DNA of 64,000 nucleotides from Novosphingobium sp. (GTDB lineage: Bacteria; Pseudomonadota; Alphaproteobacteria; Sphingomonadales; Sphingomonadaceae): NCBI GenBank assembly GCA_017744735.1, contig JAGIAR010000012.1, forward strand, positions 38,691-102,690, read 5' to 3'. The notes under the pieces were generated by a model. That model was given only the letters and a program-made list of their open reading frames with translations, ran no database searches and was not told the origin of the DNA. Within the stretch, counting starts at the first letter, position 1. The number at the start of each line of letters is the position of its first letter. A program made the translations under genes and the position numbers. Below, piece after piece: positions 1 to 9,336 of this stretch.

Positions 1-228
1 CTGCAGTTCCAGGCCTGCTACGCCGGCTATGCCCAGGGCAACGTGACCAAGACCAACGAGTGGACGCGCAATTACGTCAAGGGCAAGGCCTATATCGACG
101 CGAACAACTACGTCTGCCTCGAAGAGCCGGTGTCGACCGGGCTCAAGGGGATCAGCTACGAGGCGATGGACTTGTCGTTCAACGCCTTCCTGTGGTTCCG
201 GCAGAACGCCGACAGCCAGTTCAAATAG
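1..228 (+). CDS. YbjN-domain protein, 3' part only
   Basis: The reading frame is open from base 1 to a TAG at 226-228, so the 5' end lies outside the window; the internal GTG at 43 is not a convincing start. The visible 75 residues contain the YbjN-type block N-E-W-T-R...K-A-Y-I-D...G-I-S-Y-E-A-M-D. The same block occurs in the complete protein at 1599-2111 (R-S-Y-I-G-A-D-G...G-I-S-Y-A-V-M-D), so the two are paralogues about 1.4 kb apart. YbjN proteins are poorly characterised; in sphingomonads they are usually exported, and the paralogue here has a signal peptide. The stop overlaps the end of the convergent gene 221-478. Confidence 0.75.
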   Translation: MQFQACYAGYAQGNVTKTNEWTRNYVKGKAYIDANNYVCLEEPVSTGLKGISYEAMDLSFNAFLWFRQNADSQFK

Positions 229-478
229 CTTCGCCGCTCGCACGCTGCCGCCGGCGACGGCGGCCGCGCAGCACGGCCGCCAGGATCAGCAGCAGCCAGC
301 CGCCGACCGCGATCGCCAGCCCGGCGTCGATTGCGCCTAGCGGGCCGAGCCGCCACCAGCCGAACAGCAGCGGGGTGAAGCACGCGGCCATGCCCGCGAG
401 CCACAGCACGAAGCCCAGCGCGCGGATGGCGCGAGCGGGATCGCGCTGCAGCGGGGTGGATGAAGGCGGATCGGCCAT
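221..478 (-). CDS. small two-helix membrane protein
   Basis: This 85-residue protein has a short charged N-terminus. Two hydrophobic segments follow (about residues 19-41 and 47-69), split by a short G-P-L-G-A-I-D turn, and then an arginine-rich tail (R-G-R-R-R-R-R-Q-R). By the positive-inside rule the tail is cytoplasmic. It starts with ATG at 476-478 and its stop overlaps the end of the YbjN gene by a few bases in convergent orientation. I do not recognise a family; sphingomonad genomes carry many such short membrane proteins of unknown role. Confidence 0.6.
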   Translation of the reverse strand: MADPPSSTPLQRDPARAIRALGFVLWLAGMAACFTPLLFGWWRLGPLGAIDAGLAIAVGGWLLLILAAVLRGRRRRRQRASGEAI

Positions 479-590
479 GCCGCGGTGCTTAGGCGGGATC
501 TGTTTGCGGGGCTAGTGCCGGACCGCACACCGCGCGGAACGCAAACCCGCGGTTTTCGTTGGTTGGCAAAGATCCATCGGAGATGTGACC

Positions 591-1457
591 ATGCAACGAT
601 CCCCGCTGTTCGTGACCCTTTCGCTCGCCCTCGCTGCGCTGGCGGTTGCCGCACCGGCGACGGCGCAAGTCGATGCGCTGCCGGCGGACGACGGCGGCAA
701 GACCGTGTTCGACGGCGACTGGATCGGGATCGGCGGGGCGGCGGTCTACATGCCGTCCTACAACGGGTCCGACGACTATGTGCTGACCCCGATCCCGATG
801 GTGCAGGGCAGCCTCGGCGGGGTTGCGATCAATCCGCGCGAGGGCGGGGTGGTGCTCGATTTCATCAAGGATCCGCAGGACGGCATCGGCCTGTCGTTCG
901 GGCCTTCGGTGCGGCTGCGGGCCAACCGCGCGACCCAGATCAAGGACCCGGTGGTGGAAAGCCTCGGCAAGCGCAAGCGCGCGCTGGAAGTGGGCCCCAA
1001 CCTCGGTTTCACCGTCCCGAAGATCTTCCACCAGTACGACAGCCTGTCGTTCGGGATCGACGCGGCATGGGATGTGCTGGGGGCGCACAAGGGCACGGTG
1101 ATCGAGCCTTCGGTCACCTATTTCACCCCGCTGAGCAAGGGCATCGCGGCCTCGCTTACCGCCAGCGCGGAATACGGCACCAACAGCTTCATGGATTACT
1201 ATTACAGCATCAGCCCCGCGGAATCGCTCAAGAGCGGGCTCGCCCCCTACGATGCCAAGGGCGGCTTCACCCATGTCGGTGGGCGGTTGCTGACCGCGAT
1301 CGACCTCGACGGCGACCTGACCGACGGCGGCTTTTCGCTGATCCTCATCGGCAGCTATTCGCGGATGGTCGGGCAGGCGGCGGATTCGCCGATCGTCTCG
1401 GTGCGCGGCAGCGCCAACCAGTGGCTCGGCGCGGTCGGGCTGGGCTACGTCTTCTAG
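591..1457 (+). CDS. MipA/OmpV family outer-membrane protein
   Basis: The protein has 288 residues with a signal peptide (hydrophobic stretch ending A-T-A-Q at about residue 26), then amphipathic beta strands and a terminal aromatic (G-Y-V-F), as expected of an outer-membrane beta-barrel. The opening after cleavage (W-I-G-I-G-G-A-A-V-Y-M-P-S-Y-N-G-S-D-D) is characteristic of the MipA/OmpV family. Members are porin-like or scaffold lytic transglycosylases; the substrate cannot be told from sequence. ATG 591 is preferred over the in-frame GTG at 585 because GGAG at 580-583 is then correctly spaced. It stands alone between the YbjN genes. Confidence 0.85.
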   Translation: MQRSPLFVTLSLALAALAVAAPATAQVDALPADDGGKTVFDGDWIGIGGAAVYMPSYNGSDDYVLTPIPMVQGSLGGVAINPREGGVVLDFIKDPQDGIGLSFGPSVRLRANRATQIKDPVVESLGKRKRALEVGPNLGFTVPKIFHQYDSLSFGIDAAWDVLGAHKGTVIEPSVTYFTPLSKGIAASLTASAEYGTNSFMDYYYSISPAESLKSGLAPYDAKGGFTHVGGRLLTAIDLDGDLTDGGFSLILIGSYSRMVGQAADSPIVSVRGSANQWLGAVGLGYVF

Positions 1458-1598
1458 CCCTTTGATTTTCATTGCAATTCGATGACAACATTACATTTCG
1501 ATGACAATCGCATGGCCGGCCGCGCGCCTCGCTGGACCTAACCCCGCGGATTCCCTATATTTTCCTCACAAGCCCTTCGGTCGCAAGGAGGATGGAGG

Positions 1599-2111
1599 AT
1601 GCCGCGTTACCTGTCTCTGGCCCTGGCTGCGGGGCTTCTGGTCATGCGTGCGGCATCCTCGTTCGCCGCCGAGCCGGTGCCTGCGCCAGCCCCCGATACG
1701 CGCCTGGTCACCGCCGCCGATCTCCAGTCGGTGAAGGACTATTTCGCGACCAAGGACGTGAAGTTCGATCGCAGCGCCTCGACCAGCGGCAATCCCATCC
1801 TGCTGGAGAAGGACGATGCCTTCCGCGTTTCGTTCTTCTGCGGGGTGGGGCAGCAGGCCTGTGCCGGCCAGAGCTACAACACGCTGATCCTGTGGGCTTG
1901 CGACGACACCGGCGCCAACCGCACGGCCGACCGCGCGAACGGGGTCAACCAGGGCAAGGTGTTCGGCCGCTCCTACATCGGCGCCGACGGCAGGGCCTGC
2001 GTCGAGCAGGAAGTGGTCACCGGCAGCGGCGGGATCAGCTACGCGGTGATGGACATCTATTACGCCGGCTTCACCGACATGCGCACCCGCCTGCCAGAAC
2101 TGTACCAGTAG
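1599..2111 (+). CDS. exported YbjN-domain protein
   Basis: The protein has 170 residues with a cleavable signal peptide (hydrophobic core about residues 5-20, then A-A-E). The body shows the YbjN fold pattern: an N-terminal helix, a paired-cysteine stretch (F-F-C-G-V-G-Q-Q-A-C) and the C-terminal R-S-Y-I-G-A-D-G...G-I-S-Y-A-V-M-D block. A strong AAGGAGG (about 1585-1591) precedes the start. The nearer ATG at 1592 is in another frame and too close to the Shine-Dalgarno, so 1599 is chosen. It is a paralogue of the truncated gene at the window start. Function is unknown; YbjN proteins have been linked to stress and surface phenotypes in enterobacteria. Confidence 0.8.
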   Translation: MPRYLSLALAAGLLVMRAASSFAAEPVPAPAPDTRLVTAADLQSVKDYFATKDVKFDRSASTSGNPILLEKDDAFRVSFFCGVGQQACAGQSYNTLILWACDDTGANRTADRANGVNQGKVFGRSYIGADGRACVEQEVVTGSGGISYAVMDIYYAGFTDMRTRLPELYQ

Positions 2112-2118
2112 CCGGCCG

Positions 2119-2442
2119 CTATTCGGCGGCGATCGCGGCCGCTTCCGCCGCCGCGGCGAGCGCCTGCAGCGCGGCCATGTGCGCGGCGAAGGCCTTGCGC
2201 CCGCTCGACGTGAGCGAGGCCCAGGTGCGCTGCCGCCCGTCGCGCGCGGCCTTGCGCAATCTGACGTAGCCCGCCTCGCCCAGCGCGGAGAGATGCTTCG
2301 ACAGCACCGAATCCGCCACCCCGGTCACATCCTTGAGCACCGCGAACTCGGCATCGCTGACCCGCGCCAGCACCGCGGCGATCTGCAGCCGTGCGGGCGG
2401 GTGGAGCACCGGATCGATCGCGATCGGATCGACCCGGCTCAC
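2119..2442 (-). CDS. winged-helix transcriptional regulator
   Basis: The protein has 107 residues and is a compact winged helix of the kind annotated as winged-helix DNA-binding domain or ArsR/MarR-like. It shows P-A-R-L-Q-I-A-A-V-L, a recognition-helix region V-L-S-K-H-L-S-A-L-G-E-A-G-Y-V, and a wing ending R-T-W-A-S-L-T-S-S-G-R-K-A-F. An alanine-rich C-terminal helix could dimerise. The GTG start at 2440-2442 overlaps the TGA of the upstream membrane gene in a GTGA junction, so the two are translationally coupled. Known pairs of this type are autoregulated; the three CTTTCC-N5-GGAAAG palindromes upstream of the operon are the likely operator. Confidence 0.85.
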   Translation of the reverse strand: MSRVDPIAIDPVLHPPARLQIAAVLARVSDAEFAVLKDVTGVADSVLSKHLSALGEAGYVRLRKAARDGRQRTWASLTSSGRKAFAAHMAALQALAAAAEAAAIAAE

Positions 2443-2888
2443 CGGGCGCCCCCCTCCAGCTCGCGGCGGAAGATCGCCTGCCATTTCACGCTGATCGCGG
2501 TGCCCAGCGCGAAGGCGATCAGGGCCAGCGCCAGCTTGCTCCAGATCGTGAAATCGTTGACCCGCATGTACATCGCGGCGGCGACCATCGTGGTCATCGC
2601 GCCGAGATAGACCAGCGTCATCGACCTGGTCTTGCCCCGGCGATAGCCGTTCACGAACACGCCGTAGCGCCGCCGGTCGGACTGCACGATCAGCACGATC
2701 AGCGCGAGCACGATCACCGTGCCGACGATCTGCGCCTGGGTCGAGATCGCGATCGAGCCGATCAGGATCGCCAGCACCCCGCCGAAGGCGGCATGGCGCC
2801 ACGGCGGGCAATTGGCGACCTTGCCGGCAAGCCGGCCTTCGGCGGAACGGACGCCGGCAAGGGCGGCCTGGGCTTCTTCGGGATTCAT
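2439..2888 (-). CDS. membrane protein paired with the winged-helix regulator
   Basis: The protein has 149 residues: a soluble N-terminus of about 30 residues, then four hydrophobic segments arranged as two hairpins (around residues 33-50, 53-68, 89-107 and 115-133), separated by a basic loop R-R-R-Y-G-V-F-V-N-G-Y-R-R-G-K. ATG at 2886-2888 is preceded by AGGAG at good spacing. It is the first gene of a two-gene operon with the regulator. Such regulator/membrane-protein pairs are widespread in Proteobacteria, but the role of the membrane partner is not established. Confidence 0.75.
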   Translation of the reverse strand: MNPEEAQAALAGVRSAEGRLAGKVANCPPWRHAAFGGVLAILIGSIAISTQAQIVGTVIVLALIVLIVQSDRRRYGVFVNGYRRGKTRSMTLVYLGAMTTMVAAAMYMRVNDFTIWSKLALALIAFALGTAISVKWQAIFRRELEGGAR

Positions 2889-2903
2889 CGCTGCAACTCC
2901 TGA

Positions 2904-2973
2904 CTTTCCAATATGGAAAGCGAATAGAACTGACTTTCCGATTCGGCAAGTGACAATTTTCCGGATTGGAAAG
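2904..2973. promoter_or_regulatory. array of three CTTTCC-N5-GGAAAG operators
   Basis: Three 17-bp dyads lie just upstream of the membrane-protein/regulator operon. They are CTTTCCAATATGGAAAG at 2904-2920 (perfect arms), CTTTCCGATTCGGCAAG at 2934-2950 (one mismatch) and TTTTCCGGATTGGAAAG at 2957-2973 (one mismatch). Centre-to-centre spacings are 30 and 23 bp. The position between the divergent operon and the DUF2569 gene suggests binding by the encoded winged-helix regulator; this is inference. Confidence 0.7.
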
Positions 2974-3050
2974 TGATGCCGTGGCCGGCGAGATCCCTCT
3001 CGCGGCAGTGCAGCCACCTATGGTATGCGCCCGCCCGGGGGGTATCGATC

Positions 3051-3545
3051 ATGAGTTATCTCGATGGGCCGCGCGGGGTCGGCGGCTGGCTGGTCTTGTT
3101 CCTGCTTGCGATAGGACTGTTCTCGCCAGCGACGGCCGTTTTCGGTCTGCTGAGCACTATGTACGGCAATCGGCAGTTGGAGGTGTTCTACGGGCCTTCG
3201 TGGTCCGCCCTTCTGACCGCGGAATGGACGCTGGTCGCGATCAGCCTGCTGGGCTGCTGGGCGATCGTCTGGCGGATGATGTTCGTATTCCGGTGGAGTT
3301 CGGTGATCTTCGCGGTCGTCGGAATATGGTGTGTCGGGGTCGCTGCCTCGCTCGTCGAGGTTCTGATAGTCGGCTGGATTGCCGGCGTGCCGCTTGGCAA
3401 GATGGCCAATGGCCTGGGGCCGGAGCTGATCCGCCCGATCGTGTTCGACACGGTATGGACCGCGTACCTGCTCAAATCGCAGCGGGTCGCGAACACCTAC
3501 CCGCGCCATTCGGAAGACGAGGCCGTCTCCGAAGTGTTCGAATGA
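3051..3545 (+). CDS. DUF2569-like four-helix membrane protein
   Basis: The protein has 164 residues. The opening G-V-G-G-W-L-V-L-F-L-L-A, four hydrophobic segments and the closing W-T-A-Y-L-L-K-S-Q-R-V-A-N-T-Y match the DUF2569 pattern. The tail is acidic. ATG 3051 is chosen because a G-rich Shine-Dalgarno (3035-3040) precedes it and the DUF2569 signature starts a few residues later; the frame is open further upstream without family similarity. It is transcribed away from the regulator operon and shares its upstream region with the triple operator. No biochemical role is known. Confidence 0.75.
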   Translation: MSYLDGPRGVGGWLVLFLLAIGLFSPATAVFGLLSTMYGNRQLEVFYGPSWSALLTAEWTLVAISLLGCWAIVWRMMFVFRWSSVIFAVVGIWCVGVAASLVEVLIVGWIAGVPLGKMANGLGPELIRPIVFDTVWTAYLLKSQRVANTYPRHSEDEAVSEVFE

Positions 3546-3592
3546 CGCGATTGCCGCTTCCGTTCGCGCGCGCCCGGGCCTACACCGGGCCA

Positions 3593-3685
3593 TCCCCGGG
3601 GGGCCGCTGGCGCGGCTGAGAGTCGGCGAGCACGCCGAGACCCGTCGAACCTGAACCCGTTAACACGGGCGGAGGGAGTGGGCGG
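3593..3685 (+). ncRNA. TPP riboswitch (THI element)
   Basis: The conserved thiamine-pyrophosphate aptamer blocks occur in order upstream of thiC. They are a G-rich P1/P2 strand with GCGGCTGAGA (3611-3621), a P3 hairpin GGCGAGCACGCC, then ACCCGTCGAACCTGAACCCG, TTAACACGGGC and GGAGGGAG (about 3670-3678). CTGAGA and the CCTGAACC/GGAGGGA core are diagnostic. About 40 nt separate the aptamer from the thiC ATG. By family precedent TPP binding represses thiC, probably by masking the ribosome-binding site; no obvious U-tract terminator is visible. Confidence 0.93.
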
Positions 3686-3691
3686 TCCTGA

Positions 3692-5599
<1,908 letters not shown>

Positions 5600-5651
5600 C
5601 GGCAGCCGCCGCTCGCTTGCGGGTTGCTGCCGGCAATGTTATAACGCCTGT

Positions 5652-5879
5652 ATGAACACCACCCTCAAGATCACCAAAATCGGCAATTCCGCCGGGGTCA
5701 TCCTGCCCAGGGAAGTGCTCGCGCATCTCAACGCTCAGGTGGGGGAGACGTTGTCGCTCGTCACCACCCCGCGCGGCATCGAAATTTCCGCCGAAGAGCC
5801 CGATTTCGATGCGCAGATGGCGGCGGCTCGGGAAGTCATGGCGCGGCGCAAGCGCGCCTTGCGCGAACTGGCGAAATGA
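5652..5879 (+). CDS. AbrB/MazE-type antitoxin
   Basis: The protein has 75 residues. The N-terminal half is a swapped-hairpin AbrB/MazE DNA-binding domain (T-K-I-G-N-S-A-G-V-I-L-P-R-E-V-L, then G-E-T-L-S-L...R-G-I-E-I). The C-terminal half is a charged helix (M-A-R-R-K-R-A-L-R-E-L-A-K) of the kind that masks a toxin. It lies 111 bp upstream of a Doc-family toxin on the same strand; such pairs normally overlap or abut, but here a palindromic repeat sits between them. Antitoxins of this class repress their own operon and neutralise the toxin. Confidence 0.9.
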   Translation: MNTTLKITKIGNSAGVILPREVLAHLNAQVGETLSLVTTPRGIEISAEEPDFDAQMAAAREVMARRKRALRELAK

Positions 5880-5987
5880 TCCTCCCCTCCTTTTCGAAGG
5901 AGGGGATCGAGGGGTGGTTGCGGACGCGCCGGCCTCCGTTCGCTCCGGTCACCACCCCCGACCCCCTCCTCTGAAGAACGGGGGGCT
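5880..5987. repeat. palindromic repeat separating antitoxin and toxin genes
   Basis: This 108-bp spacer starts directly after the antitoxin stop. Its left end is the hairpin CCCCTCCTTTTCGAAGGAGGGG (about 5883-5904). An inner GGGGTGGTTGCGG/GGTCACCACCCC inverted pair follows, and it closes with CCCCCTCCTCTGAAGAACGGGGGG. The nested-palindrome design resembles the other intergenic repeats in this window. It probably inserted between two originally contiguous genes; its right end leaves a GTG start for doc. Confidence 0.65.
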
Positions 5988-5990
5988 GAA

Positions 5991-6380
5991 GTGGCAGGCA
6001 GCTGGATCTGGATCGCCACCGAAGTGGCGCTGGCCGCACATGCGGAACAGCTTTCCGAACATGGCGGGGCCGACGGTGTGCGCGATGCCGGTGCGCTCGA
6101 AAGTGCGATGATGCGGCCGCGCAACCTGTTCGAATATGGCGAAACCGATGCGGCGGCACTGGCAGCCGCCTACGCTTACGGGATCGCGCGCAATCATCCC
6201 TTTGCCGACGGCAACAAGCGCACCGCCGCGGTCGTCGCCGAAACCTTTCTGATGCTGAACGGCCATGCACTGGGCGCGAGCGACGCGGAACTGGTGGTCG
6301 CCGTGCTGGCGCTCGCCGCGGGCGAATTGTCGGAGGAGGAACTGGCCGACTGGTTTCGGGGGCATCTGGGGGCGGGATGA
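5991..6380 (+). CDS. doc: Doc/Fic-family toxin (death-on-curing)
   Basis: The protein has 129 residues, typical Doc length. The Fic-like motif H-P-F-A-D-G-N-K-R-T (H69-T78) is intact, preceded by the Doc signature G-V-R-D-A-G-A-L-E-S-A-M-M-R-P. Doc kinases phosphorylate EF-Tu and stop translation; they are neutralised by the partner antitoxin, here the AbrB-type protein upstream. The GTG start at 5991 lies at the end of the intervening repeat and its ribosome-binding site may derive from the repeat's G-run. With all active-site residues present the toxin looks functional. Downstream lies the broken thiC copy. Confidence 0.92.
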   Translation: MAGSWIWIATEVALAAHAEQLSEHGGADGVRDAGALESAMMRPRNLFEYGETDAAALAAAYAYGIARNHPFADGNKRTAAVVAETFLMLNGHALGASDAELVVAVLALAAGELSEEELADWFRGHLGAG

Positions 6381-6755
<375 letters not shown>

Positions 6756-6819
6756 TAAATCGGAAGTTTGACGATCTAGAGAAAATCGGCGTAGTTTCCC
6801 AAGGCAAAGGGGGCTTCCG

Positions 6820-8418
6820 ATGGTGATGAAAGGCAAGGTCCAAGTAGATTTTCTAGATGGGACGCCCGAAAAGCGGCTCTTTCTGTCTATCATCAGTGAT
6901 TATGACCTTACGACTGGGCTATGCGAGCTTATTGATAACGCACTGGATTTTTGGGTTCGGACGGGGAAAAAAGGAAAATTAGCCGTCGATGTTGATCTCG
7001 ACACGCAAGCTCAGTTGATCACCGTTACTGACGACGCGGGTGGGGTGGAGGTGGATGATCTGCGTCTGCTGGTAGCACCGGGCGCGAGTGGCAATGATCC
7101 GACAAGCGAAATAATAGGAATTTTCGGCGTCGGAGGGAAAAGGGCCAGCGTCGCACTTGGTCGCTTAGTGGAAATCAGGACGCGCGCAAAAACCAAAACA
7201 TACCAGATCGATCTCGATGAGGAGTGGACGAGATCGGAGGATTGGAATCTCGCTTATTATGAAGTGTCGCCAATCCCAAAAGGCAAGACCATCGTTCAGG
7301 TCTCAAAATTACGACAACAATTTTCCGAAGACGACATCGATGGCCTCAAGGCACATTGCTCAGCGGTGTATGCGCGTTTCATCAAAGATGGTGTTGATTT
7401 GTCACTGAACGGCGAAATTCTGCAACCTGCTTCCTTCGATAACTGGGCTTACCCAAAGGAACACCCTCCTGTAAAAACTAAAACTACCCTAGCTCTGGGG
7501 CTGCCGGAGAGCGTGGACGTCTATCTGAAGGCGGGATTGATTCATGATCGCGACGCCGAGGGAGATAATTATGGGGTATATATTTACTGCAATGATCGAT
7601 TGATTTCGAAAGAGCTTCGAAACCGAGATGTGGGTTACTACGTCACTAGCGAAGCGGGTGTTCCGCACCCAGATGCATCACTTTGTCGTGTCATTGTCGA
7701 TTTCAATGGCCCCGCAGAACAAATGCCGTGGAATAGCAGTAAGTCAGGCATCTCGGCGGCTCACCCTGCATTTAGCTTGGTTCGGCCCAAGATAATCGAG
7801 CTTACGAGCCATTTCAGTTCGCTTTCACGTCGGCTCAAATATGATTGGGACAATTCCGTTTTTCCGTACCGTAAAGGCCAAATCACGGACCTTGGTGCAT
7901 TTCATGCAAAATGGAATCAGCGCCTCAATCTTCCCAGCCTCCCTCGCGTTCGAAAGCTACCGATTGGTGATTCAATTCGTACCCTGAATAAGACGCTTAT
8001 AGAAAAACAGCCTTGGGTTCTTGGTTTGGTGGAGAGTGTTGCGGCAGTCGATCATTTAGGAAAATCCCGACTACACACGCAAAACCGCATAAAACTGATT
8101 GTGCTCGACAGCTCTTTTGAGATTGCGATGAAAGAATATATCGCAAAGAATCCTACGTTGTATCCTCCTCATCAATACACAGATTCTCAGCTTCAAACGA
8201 TCATGAGTAAAAGGACTCTAGCAATTAAAGAGGTTAGAAAACATGTAGATATACCTCAATCTTTAATAGATAAAGCTCAACATTATTATGGACTTAGGAA
8301 TAAATTGATACATGAGCGAACTACGGCTGATGTCAGTGATCAAGTTATTGAAGATTATGAGAATGTTGTGCGAAAAATTTTGAAGAAGCTGTTCAAGGTC
8401 CGTTTTCCCGCTGATTAG
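6820..8418 (+). CDS. GHKL ATPase fused to a HEPN-like domain; defence candidate
   Basis: The protein has 532 residues. The N-terminal third is a GHKL (Hsp90/MutL/histidine-kinase) ATPase: N box E36-L-I-D-N-A-L-D, Mg/adenine motif V-T-D-D-A-G-G-V (69-76), and ATP-lid glycines G-I-F-G-V-G-G-K-R (100-108). The middle (about 200-390) is of unknown fold. The C-terminal ~130 residues are helical and end in Y-G-L-R493-N-K-L-I-H498-E, the R-N-x3-H signature of HEPN RNases and toxins. The gene is clearly AT-richer than its surroundings and uses AAA, ATA and TTA codons, so it is horizontally acquired. It lies just after the thiC 3' duplicate. An ATPase sensor controlling a HEPN nuclease is inference; eukaryotic sacsin is the closest architectural parallel I know. 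Confidence 0.85.
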   Translation: MVMKGKVQVDFLDGTPEKRLFLSIISDYDLTTGLCELIDNALDFWVRTGKKGKLAVDVDLDTQAQLITVTDDAGGVEVDDLRLLVAPGASGNDPTSEIIGIFGVGGKRASVALGRLVEIRTRAKTKTYQIDLDEEWTRSEDWNLAYYEVSPIPKGKTIVQVSKLRQQFSEDDIDGLKAHCSAVYARFIKDGVDLSLNGEILQPASFDNWAYPKEHPPVKTKTTLALGLPESVDVYLKAGLIHDRDAEGDNYGVYIYCNDRLISKELRNRDVGYYVTSEAGVPHPDASLCRVIVDFNGPAEQMPWNSSKSGISAAHPAFSLVRPKIIELTSHFSSLSRRLKYDWDNSVFPYRKGQITDLGAFHAKWNQRLNLPSLPRVRKLPIGDSIRTLNKTLIEKQPWVLGLVESVAAVDHLGKSRLHTQNRIKLIVLDSSFEIAMKEYIAKNPTLYPPHQYTDSQLQTIMSKRTLAIKEVRKHVDIPQSLIDKAQHYYGLRNKLIHERTTADVSDQVIEDYENVVRKILKKLFKVRFPAD

Positions 8419-8516
8419 AGGAGCAATTATCTATGGCTCGCTCTGAATTCGGAGAAACCAAGGTGGAACGCTAGAGGGCATCCGAAACTCCGCTCGCCCC
8501 CAAGCGTTCCCTCCCC

Positions 8517-8666
8517 ATGATCCGCAAGCTCAAATCCGGCGAATACCGCCTCTACTCGCGCAAGACCGATCCCAAGACCGGCAAGCGCCGCAATCTCGGC
8601 ACCTTCGACAGCCGCGCCGCCGCGGAGAAGCATGAGCGGGAAGTGCAGTATTTCAAGCGGCATTGA
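8517..8666 (+). CDS. conserved small basic protein (49 aa)
   Basis: This short reading frame starts with ATG at 8517 and ends with TGA at 8664-8666. The protein begins M-I-R-K-L-K-S-G-E-Y-R-L-Y-S-R-K and continues K-T-G-K-R-R-N-L-G-T-F with a helical A-A-A-E-K-H-E-R-E-V-Q-Y-F-K tail. I recognise this as a small protein found widely in Alphaproteobacteria without assigned function; its lysine/arginine richness suggests nucleic-acid binding. Base composition returns to the chromosomal norm here, so it marks the right side of the accessory insert. Confidence 0.75.
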   Translation: MIRKLKSGEYRLYSRKTDPKTGKRRNLGTFDSRAAAEKHEREVQYFKRH

Positions 8667-8692
8667 GGCCGAGCGCCGCGCCCACCTTCTCC

Positions 8693-8838
8693 CGTCATCC
8701 TGAACTGGTTTCGGGATCCATTCTTCGAATTGCCCGGATTGCTGGGTGAGATATTGCCGCTTGCGGCAGAGGCAGTGCCCGATGGCGGAAACTCCGCGCT
8801 GGCGGCGCGATGGATCCTGAAACGAGTTCAGGATGACG
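8693..8838. repeat. 146-bp inverted-repeat element
   Basis: The left arm CGTCATCCTGAACTGGTTTC followed by GGGATCCAT (8693-8721) is matched by the reverse-complement right arm ATGGATCCTGAAACGAG then TTCAGGATGACG (8810-8838), with three or four mismatches. The interior has no reading frame. Elements with CGTCATCCTGAA ends are common between genes in sphingomonads and behave like non-autonomous MITE/REP sequences. It lies between convergent genes. Confidence 0.75.
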
Positions 8839-8868
8839 AGGGGAGAGGAGAGGGCGAAGCGCCCAGCC

Positions 8869-9180
8869 TCACCGCTTCCTGACGAACTCCGCCCGCAGCA
8901 CCAGCCCCTTGATCCCGTCGAAGCGGCAGTCGATTTCCTGCGCGTCCCCCGTCAGCCGGATCGACTTGATAACCGTGCCCTGCTTCAGCGTGCGCCCCGC
9001 GCCCTTGACCTCGAGGTCCTTGATCAGCGTCACCTGGTCGCCGTCGGCCAGCAGATTGCCGACCGCGTCGCGCACCTCCACCCGGTCGGCGGCGGCGCGT
9101 CTGGCGGCCAGCTCGCTCGCGGGCAGCCAGTCGCCGCTGTCCTCGTCATAGACATAGTCTTCGTCGCTGTCGGCGGACAT
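8869..9180 (-). CDS. PhnA/YjdM-like protein
   Basis: The protein has 103 residues. The C-terminal ~70 residues are a PhnA domain: V-R-D-A-V-G-N-L-L-A-D-G-D-Q-V-T-L-I-K-D-L-E-V-K with G-T-V-I-K-S-I-R-L and a final basic segment. The N-terminus lacks the zinc-ribbon cysteines of longer PhnA/YjdM proteins and instead has an acidic stretch (D-E-D-Y-V-Y-D-E-D-S-G-D-W). Despite the name, PhnA is not shown to act in phosphonate breakdown in most bacteria. It is monocistronic and preceded by an AGAGGA Shine-Dalgarno. Confidence 0.85.
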   Translation of the reverse strand: MSADSDEDYVYDEDSGDWLPASELAARRAAADRVEVRDAVGNLLADGDQVTLIKDLEVKGAGRTLKQGTVIKSIRLTGDAQEIDCRFDGIKGLVLRAEFVRKR

Positions 9181-9336
9181 CGCGGGGTCCTCTGGTTCGC
9201 GGGCAAGGCCCGTCCCTTAGGCCGCGCGGGCAGTTTGCAGAAAGCATTTTCCTACACAGCCCGGTTTGTGGCTTAAACTCGCCGATGACTCACCCCGCCC
9301 CGCTCCTTTCCGCCGTGCAGCGCGCAAATTTGCTTT

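Noticed and set aside
8433..8474. Thirteen-codon frame M-A-R-S-E-F-G-E-T-K-V-E-R after the GHKL-HEPN gene, preceded by GAGGAG
   Set aside because: The ribosome-binding site is good but the frame is too short to support; it may be the remnant of a second gene truncated at the right end of the insert.
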